NCBI RefSeq assembly: GCF_030818015.1
Contig: NZ_JAUSZX010000001.1
Location: 4,526,001-4,590,000, forward strand
Source: Arthrobacter globiformis
GTDB taxonomy: Bacteria; Actinomycetota; Actinomycetes; Actinomycetales; Micrococcaceae
Direction: 5' to 3'
DNA length: 64,000 nt
A program made the position numbers and the translations under genes. The notes under the pieces were generated by a model. That model worked only from the letters and a program-made list of their open reading frames with translations, had not been told where the DNA came from and searched no databases. Positions 26,186 through 34,395 of the stretch are shown here, piece by piece. Position 1 is the stretch's first letter. Each line of letters begins with the position of its first letter.

Positions 26186-26860
26186 TTGGACGAGACCATC
26201 AAATACAGAGAAGAGCTCGTGCGTACGGCAGACGAGCTTAAGCGGCTCAGCCTGAAGCGGCAGGACTTGGTACGGCAGTACGACGCTGAGCAGAAATCTC
26301 TTAAGCCGAGATATAACGAGTCTGAGCAGGCAGCTGCGGCCCGGAAGAACACTCTGGAAGTAGACTTCCACACTAAATTGGTCCGTCTCGAAGAGGAGAT
26401 GCATCAGGTATTTGCGCGCGAGAGAAACGCCAGGGAGCAGTTAGCCGAATCGAGCCGCAAGCTTGATGAGCAGTTGCGCGCCGTCGAGACTCGGGCGTAC
26501 GCCACTACCCGTCCGCCGCTCGGGCCTGGCTTACGTTTGACCGAGCAGGACTACCGACAGGCTCAGAAGAGCATTCCCCCATTTGCTTTCTTCATGGCTA
26601 TATCTGCGGTTGTTTTTGTATCAGTAGTAGCGAACTCTAATCCGGACCTTCCTCTGGAGCTAACAATCGCCCAATCGCTTCTGGGCCTCGCAGTCCCGAC
26701 TGTCATAGGGCTTCGGGCCAACTACTATGCCAAACGCAACGACCGCCGTGCTGAAGAGCAGTTGAAAATGCAACGCGATGCAGCGAAGGCTGAATTTGGA
26801 GCCGAACGTGACGCTCCAGATGACCTGGTTGTAGAGGCAAAGAATGACAATGATCAATGA
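26186..26860 (+). CDS. Coiled-coil protein with two membrane helices
   Basis: A 224-residue protein I do not recognise. Residues 1-100 form a highly charged coiled coil rich in Glu, Lys, Arg and Gln. Two hydrophobic segments follow (about 130-150 and 160-178), then a basic tail. TTG 26186 has GGAG five bases upstream. The gene is AT-richer than the neighbouring catabolic genes, suggesting transfer. It follows site K, and an IS element has inserted just downstream. Confidence 0.65.
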   Translation: MDETIKYREELVRTADELKRLSLKRQDLVRQYDAEQKSLKPRYNESEQAAAARKNTLEVDFHTKLVRLEEEMHQVFARERNAREQLAESSRKLDEQLRAVETRAYATTRPPLGPGLRLTEQDYRQAQKSIPPFAFFMAISAVVFVSVVANSNPDLPLELTIAQSLLGLAVPTVIGLRANYYAKRNDRRAEEQLKMQRDAAKAEFGAERDAPDDLVVEAKNDNDQ

Positions 26861-26875
26861 ATGTGACCACCACCA

Positions 26876-26935
26876 ACAGACGAGCATCCCATGGCAGTCG
26901 CGGGGCAGCCTTATGGAGTGGCTGCTAGCGCTCGT
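26876..26935 (+). repeat. 60-bp direct repeat, left copy
   Basis: Identical to 28702-28761 over all 60 bases. The pair abuts the two ends of the IS and so behaves as a target-site duplication. Confidence 0.9.
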
Positions 26936-28701
26936 CCTGACTTGGCTCATTTGCTTAGTGCGTGAGTTTTGGATTGTGGAGTGCATCGAGGATGGCTTGC
27001 TGGTCGGCGTTGATGTCGGGGGCGAATCTTTGTGTGGTGCCGTTGATGGCGATGGTTGCTGAGCGCAGGGGCCGGAGTTGTTTGATGACGTTGGCGACCG
27101 CCAGTCCGGTCCTGTTTTGGACCGTGCGGGAGAGGGCCAGCGCGGTGAACACGATCGTCAGGTGCGCCTCGATCGCGTCGCGGGTGCGGTGGAACATGGG
27201 CCTGGCCCGCAGGTCTGTCTTGCTCATCCGGAAGGACTGCTCGACGTGCCACAGGTCGTGGTAGGAGCCGATGATTTCCGTTGCGGCCATGACCGTCGCG
27301 GGGATATTCGTGACATAACCCTTGAGGCCGGCCAGTTGCCGGGCACGTGTCAGTGAGGCGTCGTCGAGGCTGCGTTTCCCGCCGGTGGTCTTCACGAAGC
27401 GCGGGACCCGGGCCGCCTTCTGCCCCTCGATGACCTCGCGCGCCCGGTTCTCCTGGGCCGTGAGGGTGGTGGCGTCACGGACCGCTCTCTTCCGCGAGTA
27501 GGCCCACACCGCCCGCCACGAGCCGGGATTCGTTGCGGGGTCCCAGACGGGTTCAGCCCGCACATCGCTGTTGTTCTCGTTCTTATGCCCGGTTCTGGGT
27601 GTGATGGTGTCGATCAGCTGCCCGTCTGTGAACGCGTCGCCGTGCCAGCGGAAATGCGAGGCCAGATCGGCCGGAGCCTTGGTCATTCGGGAGCCGACGA
27701 TGAACCGCAGGTTCGCATCATCCAGCCCACGCAGGTTGCCTGCTGAGAGCATGCCGGCGTCGGCCACGACGACCATATCGGCCAGGTTGTGCCGGGCCTG
27801 GAATTGCTTGATGATCGGGACGATGGTCGCCGTCTCGGCCCTATTGCCTTCGAAGCAGCCGATCTCCAGCGGGAACCCGCCGCGGTCCACCAGCAGACCG
27901 ACGACGATCTGCGGGTCGACGCGGCGTTCTTTGGAGTAGCCGACCTTGCGCAGTTCGTCTTCCTTCTCCGCCTCGAAATAGAGCGTGGTGACGTCGTAGA
28001 GCATGAGGGAGATGTCCCCGCTGGTGCTGGCATGCTGGAAGCACCAGGTCGCGATCCGGTCGCGGTACTTGCCTGCAGCGGCCCGGCCCAGGGTGCGTTT
28101 CATCGTCGAGTAGCTGGCCGCGGACTGGCCAAGATCGCGGAGCACTCTGCCGGTATCAAGCAGTGATGTCGGTTCGACGACCCGGGCGATCACAAGGTCT
28201 CGGAACACTTCGTCACCGAGGCCATCGAACCCCAGCGCCGTGAACACGCTGGCCAAGGCATCGAACAGGATCCCCGAGTCCGTGCCGAGCACGCGTCCCG
28301 GACTGTCGCGACCGGCCGGCGTCACCGCGCCGGCTGTCTCGAAGAGGCCCGCCTCGGCGGGCACAATCAGGCCTTTCATCGGAGGCGTGGGCTCAATACC
28401 GAGCTCGAGGACGCCCTGGGCAGGGTTGTCCAGCAGCTCACGGGCGCGCTGGAGCAGCATGCCGAGTTCGGCCTCCGTATGCGCCGATCCGACGTGCTCC
28501 ACGATCTGCTGCCGGCCACGAACATACTCGGCGATCTGCACTGCCGTCGCTCCCGAGGCCGTCCGAACCCTCCTGATGAACGCCACAACGGAGACACTAG
28601 AACAAAACGCATTAGTGCGTGAAAAGGCACGATTCTGCCAGCATCACCGCAGGTCAGAGCGCTGCACCATCCCAAAACCACCACCCGTGAGCCAAGTCAG
28701 G
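26936..28701 (-). mobile_element. IS1634/IS1549-type insertion sequence
   Basis: A 1766-bp insertion sequence bounded by 14-bp perfect inverted repeats (CCTGACTTGGCTCA at both outer ends) and flanked by an exact 60-bp direct repeat. Long target duplications are a reported trait of the IS1634/IS1549 group. The transposase is intact, and the identity of both direct repeats suggests a recent insertion. Confidence 0.9.
26955..28586 (-). CDS. IS1634-family transposase
   Basis: A 543-residue DDE transposase of the IS4-like IS1634 type. The catalytic Asp residues lie in MLYDVTTLYFE and VVADAGML, and the final Glu is in HVEQSFRMSK, giving the E-x6-K spacing. There is no internal stop or frameshift, so the gene appears functional. 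It lies inside the bounded IS and ends 19 nt from the left terminal repeat. Confidence 0.93.
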   Translation of the reverse strand: MAFIRRVRTASGATAVQIAEYVRGRQQIVEHVGSAHTEAELGMLLQRARELLDNPAQGVLELGIEPTPPMKGLIVPAEAGLFETAGAVTPAGRDSPGRVLGTDSGILFDALASVFTALGFDGLGDEVFRDLVIARVVEPTSLLDTGRVLRDLGQSAASYSTMKRTLGRAAAGKYRDRIATWCFQHASTSGDISLMLYDVTTLYFEAEKEDELRKVGYSKERRVDPQIVVGLLVDRGGFPLEIGCFEGNRAETATIVPIIKQFQARHNLADMVVVADAGMLSAGNLRGLDDANLRFIVGSRMTKAPADLASHFRWHGDAFTDGQLIDTITPRTGHKNENNSDVRAEPVWDPATNPGSWRAVWAYSRKRAVRDATTLTAQENRAREVIEGQKAARVPRFVKTTGGKRSLDDASLTRARQLAGLKGYVTNIPATVMAATEIIGSYHDLWHVEQSFRMSKTDLRARPMFHRTRDAIEAHLTIVFTALALSRTVQNRTGLAVANVIKQLRPLRSATIAINGTTQRFAPDINADQQAILDALHNPKLTH

Positions 28702-28761
28702 ACAGACGAGCATCCCATGGCAGTCGCGGGGCAGCCTTATGGAGTGGCTGCTAGCGCTCGT
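28702..28761 (+). repeat. 60-bp direct repeat, right copy
   Basis: Exact duplicate of 26876-26935, immediately outside the right inverted repeat of the IS. Confidence 0.9.
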
Positions 28762-28791
28762 GTCCGACTCCCCGCCCTGCAGAATCTAGCC

Positions 28792-28816
28792 TTACAGAAT
28801 CTTTATTATCGGCCTT
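28792..28816 (+). repeat. Directional repeat site L
   Basis: Copy L: TTACAGAATCT, then TTATTATCGGCCTTT, followed by AAAAGTAGGTGGGGG. A partial echo, CAGAATCTAGCC, lies 13 nt upstream. Confidence 0.8.
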
Positions 28817-28896
28817 TAAAAGTAGGTGGGGGACCGGCCTTTTTGGCCTGCTTTGGCACCACCGCTTGAAGGGATGCAAGGGCTGTCCGTGTTCCT

Positions 28897-29095
28897 TTAG
28901 GGGGATTCCGCCGTCGGTTCGGCCGAAATGGGGTTCTGCAGGTCGTGGTGATGGATCGCCTCGGGATTAGGGGTGATCGACGCGCGCACCTGGTCAAGGT
29001 CAATCGCGAAGCCTTGGCTCGTGGGCAGGTAGCGGTAGGGCACGGCCGTGCCGCCGAGGTACTCGATCGGGGTAGCTCGGGAAGCCGGGGGTTGG
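28897..29095 (-). pseudogene. PLP aminotransferase remnant
   Basis: On the minus strand about 65 residues read as the middle of a class I/II aminotransferase: a PSYP segment, then IEYLGGTAVPYRYLP, a GFAIDLD segment and LQNPISAE. A frameshift lies near 29065, and neither the N-terminal part, the catalytic Lys region nor the C-terminal half is present. This is a truncated, non-functional fragment just right of site L. The parent gene is not in the window. Confidence 0.6.
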
Positions 29096-29133
29096 GTAGA
29101 GGACCCGTTCCTGAATCAAAGGCAAACAGCATC

Positions 29134-29457
29134 ATGACGAACACCAAACGCACCCCGGTTCACGATGACCTCTCCACCGCCATCGAGCATCTCGACCTCA
29201 CCCCTGAAGGCCTTGCCGACGCCTCGGCCCTCCAGGAGGACACCCGAGGGCCTCGTTCACACTGGAAACAGCTAAGACTGTTGTCCCCTCTGCTCGGGCA
29301 AGGCCCGGCAATTACGCCTGACGACAGCGGTCGCTCTTCGCTTGGGTGCTGTTGGGTCTTCGTCCAGCCAAACCTGCTACACCCACCCTGGTTGACAGGG
29401 TCACTGCACATTTCTATGGGAGCGACGATTCCGGCCTGGTGCACCTGTCTTTCCTAG
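29134..29457 (+). CDS. Doubtful short ORF
   Basis: The first 45 residues (Met-Thr-Asn-Thr-Lys start, acidic, helical) look like real coding sequence. The remainder is Cys/Trp/Pro-rich and looks random, so this may be the start of a gene truncated by rearrangement. No ribosome site is obvious. Confidence 0.3.
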   Translation: MTNTKRTPVHDDLSTAIEHLDLTPEGLADASALQEDTRGPRSHWKQLRLLSPLLGQGPAITPDDSGRSSLGCCWVFVQPNLLHPPWLTGSLHISMGATIPAWCTCLS

Positions 29458-29562
29458 GCTCACTGCTGGAGACAAAGTGGGACTGGAAAACATCCCCGCA
29501 CCGGCGGCGAAAAGTCAGTCCGACCCGCTCAGGATGGGACGCTGCAATTCGAGCCGGCGGGC

Positions 29563-30261
29563 TCACCAGCTAGGCAGTGCTGGCACGGGGCCGTCCGCCT
29601 GGATATGCGCTGCATCGCCGCGCGCCAGCCACTGAAGCAGGCCCTCACGGTCGGACTCGATGTGCAGCGCGCCGTTGCCGATAATCCACTGGTCGCGTTC
29701 CTCGGTCACCAGCTTCATCCCCGGCGCTCCCTTGGCACGCAGTGCACGTACCACGGCCTCGATGGCGTTCAACAGCGAATCGGGGTCGGCCTCCTCGATG
29801 GTCCAGGCGGTCTCAAGGTCATGGTGGTGCACCACCACCTCGGCAATTCTCAGCGCCACAATGGATGTGGCCGGCAGGTCCCGGCCACCTGCCCTTACTT
29901 CCGGCGCCGCAAGTTCCCCGGTCAACCGCTCGGCTTCAGCGGCGAAAGCGGCGGCTGAGTCCCGCACTTCAGCCAGGAGCTCCTCCCGCGGCAGGGCAGC
30001 AAGGGCGGCGATGGCCTCCGAGCGCGCTTCAGGGGATGCGTACAGCCGGCGTTCTTCCCCGGACGTGGCCCAGTCGATCAGCCCTATCAGGGCACGTCCG
30101 CTGGATGCGACGTGGGCGATGACATGGGCGCGGGTCCACCCTTCACACAGCGAAGGTGCAGCCAGCTCTTCATCGGACAAGGAGGAGACCGTGGCCAGGA
30201 ACATATCCGTCTCCCGGCCCAGGCGGGACAGGTCTGAGTGCAGCCGTGCTGGATTGATCAT
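29563..30261 (-). CDS. Mycothiol-dependent maleylpyruvate isomerase-family protein
   Basis: A 232-residue DinB-like protein of the mycothiol-dependent maleylpyruvate isomerase family. The metal-site histidines are in GWTRAHVIAHVA near residue 45 and EVVVHHHDL near 146. These proteins use mycothiol, the actinobacterial thiol, for cis-trans isomerisation or related chemistry. It lies at the left edge of the benzoate cluster. That pathway does not itself make maleylpyruvate, so the substrate is unproven. Confidence 0.85.
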   Translation of the reverse strand: MINPARLHSDLSRLGRETDMFLATVSSLSDEELAAPSLCEGWTRAHVIAHVASSGRALIGLIDWATSGEERRLYASPEARSEAIAALAALPREELLAEVRDSAAAFAAEAERLTGELAAPEVRAGGRDLPATSIVALRIAEVVVHHHDLETAWTIEEADPDSLLNAIEAVVRALRAKGAPGMKLVTEERDQWIIGNGALHIESDREGLLQWLARGDAAHIQADGPVPALPSW

Positions 30262-30365
30262 TCCGCCAGCCTAACCGCGGCGCCCTGCTCCCGGCCATGG
30301 TTACGGCCCGCCTGGTTCATACCGGTCGCCTATGGACTAAGAGCTACCCTCCCACCGCCGCCGGG

Positions 30366-30463
30366 ATGCACCTGCTGTCGGGTGCATGTGGCCTGTTCCC
30401 GCTGCATCTATCGCAAAAACAGCCCCTTTGATACGCGGAAGCGGCACAATGCACCCCCGGTGC
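30366..30463. promoter_or_regulatory. Inverted repeats upstream of the benzoate permease
   Basis: ATGCACC-N8-GGTGCAT at 30366-30387 and GCACC-CCC-GGTGC at 30451-30463 share a GCACC/GGTGC core. They lie in the 328-nt gap before the permease gene and may be regulator sites. The rest of the gap shows nothing. Confidence 0.4.
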
Positions 30464-30589
30464 GAAACCGGGTATTTCCCTCATATGCCGTGCGTCACAT
30501 TACCTGTCAGGCTGGGTTGCCGAGGCCCCGCCGGATCCATCCAAATGACCGCAACGCCTCCACACCCGCCCCCTGAAAGGACATGTGCC

Positions 30590-31963
30590 ATGACGCTGCC
30601 GCACCCCCAATCCACGATCTCCGGAATCCCGGGCAAGGAGGTCCGGACAGCCAACTGGGTGGCTTTCGTCATCTGCGCCGCCCTCCTGTTTGATGGATAC
30701 GACCTGGTGGTCTACGGCACAGTCCTTCCGGGACTGCTCGCAGACGCGGGCCAAATCGGTCATTTTGATGCGGCCACCGCCGGACTCCTGGGGTCCTGGG
30801 CCCTCGTTGGCGTGCTACTGGGGTCGCTGGCATGCGGCGCCATCGGTGACTTCTTTGGCCGGCGCCGGCTGATGCTCGCCGGCATCGCCTGGTTCTCCCT
30901 GGGCATGTTCGCCACCGCCCTGGCCGCGAACGTAACCGCCTTCGGTGCCCTCCGGTTTGCCACCGGACTGGGCCTGGGCGTCGTCATCGCCAGCGCCGGC
31001 GCCACGATGGCCGAGTTCGCTCCCGCGGGACGGCGCCAGTTCTACAACGCGATCGTGTACTCCGGGGTCCCCGCGGGCGGCGTGCTGGCGTCCTTCCTGG
31101 GCATCGCGTTCCTGGACAGTATCGGCTGGCGCGGCCTCTTCGTCATTGGATCCCTGCCCCTCCTCATCATCCTGCCCATTGCCTGGCGGAAGCTTCCGGA
31201 ATCCCCGCGGTGGCTGTTGGCCCGGGGCCGGGAAGAGGAAGCCCTGGCCGCTGCCTGGCGCACCGGGGTGCCGCTCGCCGAAGAGCAGGTGATCCGGCAG
31301 GTCGGCGCCGCTCCGCGGAAGTCCGGGTTCGCCGCCGTCTTCTCCCCCCAGTTCGCCGTGGCATCCATCCTGCTGGGACTGATGTCCTTCTGCGGGCTCC
31401 TCCTGACCTACGGGCTCAACACCTGGCTGCCCAAAATCATGGAGGGCTATGGCTACGGTAGGACCTATGCCCTGTTCTTCCCGCTGGCCCTGAATCTCGG
31501 TGCCGTGGTTGGCGGATTGGTCGCTTCCCGGATGGCCGACAGGAATGGACCGCAGCGGGTTATCGCTGCCACGTTTGCCCTCGCCACCATTTCCCTGGGA
31601 TTGATGACGTTCAGTTTTCCGTTGCCGCTGCTCTTCACCTTCATCGCCACCGCAGGGGTGGGAACCCTGGGCACCCAGGTACTGGTCTACGGTTTCCAGT
31701 CCAACTACTTCACCACCAATGCCCGTGCCGCCGGCGTCGCCTGGTGCGCCAGTGTGGGCCGGCTGGGCGGGGTGCTGGGCCCTATCATCGGCGGTTGGCT
31801 GGCAGCCGCGGGGATCGGCGGGGCAACAGCCTTCTATATCTACGGAGGGGTGGCCCTGCTTGGCGGCGCAGTCACCATCCTGGTACCGCGCCAGCACAGG
31901 CTGGACGAAGCTGCGCCGGCGGCGGAAGAGCAGCAAGATTACGTCGAAAAAGTATCTAAGTAG
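30590..31963 (+). CDS. benK: Aromatic acid:H+ symporter (BenK/PcaK type)
   Basis: A 457-residue MFS permease of the aromatic acid/H+ symporter group. The first helix carries the family motif LLFDGYDLVVYG, with the two Asp needed for transport, and twelve helices follow. ATG 30590 is preferred to the in-frame start at 30386 because AAAGGA lies about nine bases upstream. It is the first gene of a block leading into a catR-like regulator, catB and catC, so benzoate is the probable substrate. A second, unrelated benzoate transporter (BenE family) is encoded at the other end of the cluster. Confidence 0.88.
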   Translation: MTLPHPQSTISGIPGKEVRTANWVAFVICAALLFDGYDLVVYGTVLPGLLADAGQIGHFDAATAGLLGSWALVGVLLGSLACGAIGDFFGRRRLMLAGIAWFSLGMFATALAANVTAFGALRFATGLGLGVVIASAGATMAEFAPAGRRQFYNAIVYSGVPAGGVLASFLGIAFLDSIGWRGLFVIGSLPLLIILPIAWRKLPESPRWLLARGREEEALAAAWRTGVPLAEEQVIRQVGAAPRKSGFAAVFSPQFAVASILLGLMSFCGLLLTYGLNTWLPKIMEGYGYGRTYALFFPLALNLGAVVGGLVASRMADRNGPQRVIAATFALATISLGLMTFSFPLPLLFTFIATAGVGTLGTQVLVYGFQSNYFTTNARAAGVAWCASVGRLGGVLGPIIGGWLAAAGIGGATAFYIYGGVALLGGAVTILVPRQHRLDEAAPAAEEQQDYVEKVSK

Positions 31964-32040
31964 GGCTTTTTATGGTTATTCTATGAATCAATGAGGCTCC
32001 ATCCCGCCTCACCCCGAACGCTTGGAGAGGTGGCACCGCA

Positions 32041-32973
32041 ATGGAGATCCGGCAGCTGAACTACTTCATTGCGGTGGCGGAGGAGCGGCACTTCGGCAGG
32101 GCGGCCAAGCGGCTCCATATGGCGCAGCCGCCCCTGTCCCAGCAGATCCGCCAGCTGGAAGACCAGCTGGGCGTCCAGCTCCTCAACCGCACCACCCGCC
32201 GGGTGGACCTGACGGCGGCGGGCCAGCTCCTGCTGGACCGCGGCCGCCAGATCGTCAACGACGTCGAGACGCTCCGGGCAGATGTCTACCAGGTGGGAAA
32301 GGGCGCCACCGGCGTCCTCCGGGTGGGGTTCTCCGGATCGGCAACCTACGGCGTTATGCCCCGGATAGCGCGTCTCACCAAGCAGGTCCTTCCCGGCCTG
32401 TCGCTGGCGCTGAACGGAGAGATGCTGACGCCGTCCATGGAAGCAGGGCTGCGGAACGGGACCCTGGACGCGGCACTGCTGCGTCCCCCCGTTGCCTCCG
32501 AGGAGATCGACTACCGCGTCGTCTCCCAGGAGCCACTCGTCGTCGCACTTCCCTCCTTCAGCGCCCTGGCGGTGGACCGGCCCGTGGCCATGCACGAACT
32601 GCAGGACCAGGACTTCATCGCCTACACACCGGAGTCCGTGCTGAACCGCATTACCTCGGACCTCTGCCGCCAGGCAGGCTTCCTGCCGCGGATCACGCAA
32701 GTGGTTGGTGAGACCTCCACAATGCTGGCGTTCGTGGCAGCGGGCGGCGGCATCGCCGTCATGCCGTCCAGCGTGCGTGCCTTCCAGCTCGACGGCGTCG
32801 CGTACCGGGAAATCGACAACGTTCCGCCGGTGGAACTGGCCGTCGCCTGGCTGCGCGGCCACCGGTCCGCCCTGCTGCAAAACTTCCTGGACGTCGTGGC
32901 CACGGCAACCGCTGACGCGTCCGCCCCTGCCGCCACCCCCGCTCCTGCTGACGAAAGGCTCCTCCCATCATGA
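32041..32973 (+). CDS. catR: LysR-family regulator of the catechol branch
   Basis: A 310-residue LysR regulator. The N-terminal HTH is classical (FGRAAKRLHMAQPPLSQQIRQLE), followed by the effector domain with CatR/BenM-like patterns. The end is Ala/Pro-rich. Its stop overlaps the start of catB by 4 nt, so regulator and enzyme are translationally coupled. Family knowledge suggests cis,cis-muconate as co-inducer. GGAGAGGTGG precedes the ATG. The symbol is assigned by context and family, not by a search. Confidence 0.82.
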   Translation: MEIRQLNYFIAVAEERHFGRAAKRLHMAQPPLSQQIRQLEDQLGVQLLNRTTRRVDLTAAGQLLLDRGRQIVNDVETLRADVYQVGKGATGVLRVGFSGSATYGVMPRIARLTKQVLPGLSLALNGEMLTPSMEAGLRNGTLDAALLRPPVASEEIDYRVVSQEPLVVALPSFSALAVDRPVAMHELQDQDFIAYTPESVLNRITSDLCRQAGFLPRITQVVGETSTMLAFVAAGGGIAVMPSSVRAFQLDGVAYREIDNVPPVELAVAWLRGHRSALLQNFLDVVATATADASAPAATPAPADERLLPS

Positions 32974-34070
32974 AGATCGCAGCCATCGAGGCGATCCCCT
33001 ACTCGATCCCGTACCGTCACCCGCTGCATTTCGCCTCCGGCTCCGTGCACGAGGCCGACCACGTCCTGGTCCGCGTCCACACCGATGACGGCGTGGTGGG
33101 AACCGCAGACACCCCGCCCCGCCCCTACACCTATGGTGAGACGCAGAAGTCCATCGTTGCGGTGGTGGAGGATGTTTTTGCCCCGCAGCTGGTGGGCATT
33201 GACGTCTTTGACCGGGAAAAGATCCAGGCCGTGATGGCGCGGACCATCCACAACCAGACGGCCAAGGGCGCGGTGGACATTGCCGTGTGGGACGTCATCG
33301 GCAAGACCGTGGGGCAGCCCGTGACCAAACTGCTGGGCGGCTATACCGACTCGCTGCGGGTCTCCCACATGCTCGGGTTCAAACCCGCCCAGGAACTCCT
33401 GGCGCTGGCCCTGGAGTTCCGGGAAACCTACGGCATCAACACCTTCAAGCTGAAAACCGGACGCCGTCCGCTGCACCTGGACATCGAAGCCGCCAGGGTG
33501 CTGCGGGAGGGCCTGGGCGAGGACGCCGAGCTGTACATGGACGCCAACCGCGGCTGGACAGCCAACGAGGCCGCCGAGGTGCTTCGCCGCACCTCCGACC
33601 TTGGCCTGCAGTTCCTTGAGGAGCCCGACGACGCCCGCGAGGTCCTGGGCCGCCGCCGTCTGGTCACCAACTCCCCCATCCCCATTGCCGCGGATGAGTC
33701 CGCCGCCAACCTCGGCGAGGCTGCCCGCGAAATCCTCACTGGCGGGGCCAACCTCCTGTCCGTCAAGACTGCCCGGTCCGGCTTCACCGAGGCTGCCAAG
33801 ATCGTTGGCATGGCCGAGGGCATGGGCATCGACGTCTACATCGGCAACCAGATCGACACCCAGGTGGGAACGGTGGCCTCCGTGGTGTTCGGCGCAGCCT
33901 TCGCCCATACCGCCAAGCGTGCGGCGGAGCTGTCCAACTACCTCGATATGACCGATGACCTGCTGGCCCGGCCGCTGGCCATCACGGGTGGCCGGATCCA
34001 CGTTCCCGAGGGTCCCGGCGCGGGCACGGACGTGGACGATGACAAGCTCGCCCACTACCGCACCGACTGA
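32970..34070 (+). CDS. catB: Muconate cycloisomerase
   Basis: A 366-residue enolase-superfamily enzyme that converts cis,cis-muconate to muconolactone. It shows the catalytic KxK (TFKLKTGR, about residue 154), the metal ligands Asp (YMDANRGW), Glu (LEEPDD) and Asp (AADESAA), and the second-half Lys (SVKTARSGF). Length is typical for CatB. It overlaps catR and is followed by catC after 29 nt. Confidence 0.95.
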   Translation: MKIAAIEAIPYSIPYRHPLHFASGSVHEADHVLVRVHTDDGVVGTADTPPRPYTYGETQKSIVAVVEDVFAPQLVGIDVFDREKIQAVMARTIHNQTAKGAVDIAVWDVIGKTVGQPVTKLLGGYTDSLRVSHMLGFKPAQELLALALEFRETYGINTFKLKTGRRPLHLDIEAARVLREGLGEDAELYMDANRGWTANEAAEVLRRTSDLGLQFLEEPDDAREVLGRRRLVTNSPIPIAADESAANLGEAAREILTGGANLLSVKTARSGFTEAAKIVGMAEGMGIDVYIGNQIDTQVGTVASVVFGAAFAHTAKRAAELSNYLDMTDDLLARPLAITGGRIHVPEGPGAGTDVDDDKLAHYRTD

Positions 34071-34099
34071 CACCCGCCCCTTCCATCGAGAGGTCACCC

Positions 34100-34378
34100 A
34101 TGAAGTACCTGGTCCATATGGACGTCAAACTGCCCGCCGGCATGCCTGCCGAAGAAGCCGCCGGAATCAAGGCAAAGGAGAAGGCCTACTCCCAGGAACT
34201 GCAGCGCTCCGGAAAATGGCCCGAGATCTGGCGCGTGGTGGGGGAATACGCCAACTACTCCATCTTCGACGTCGAATCGAACGACGAGCTCCACGGCATC
34301 CTGCAGGACCTTCCGTTGTTCCCGTACATGGACATCACCGTGGTTCCGCTGGCCAAGCATCCCTCGGACGTGAAGTAG
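34100..34378 (+). CDS. catC: Muconolactone delta-isomerase
   Basis: A 92-residue CatC converting muconolactone to 3-oxoadipate enol-lactone. It has the typical start YLVHMDVKLP, the Trp-rich middle KWPEIWRVVGEY, and the conserved LPLFPYMDI near the C terminus. GAGAGG precedes ATG 34100. It is the last gene of the block and meets benR tail to tail after 17 nt. Genes for the rest of the oxoadipate pathway are not in the window. Confidence 0.95.
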   Translation: MKYLVHMDVKLPAGMPAEEAAGIKAKEKAYSQELQRSGKWPEIWRVVGEYANYSIFDVESNDELHGILQDLPLFPYMDITVVPLAKHPSDVK

Positions 34379-34395
34379 CCGCCACAGTCCCAGGG

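Noticed and set aside
13696..28816. CRISPR array
   Set aside because: The repeats are hundreds to thousands of bases apart and separated by genes, with no uniform spacers and no cas genes.
29660..30274. Plus-strand frame of 204 codons
   Set aside because: Shadow of the mycothiol-dependent isomerase gene on the minus strand, which has conserved His motifs.
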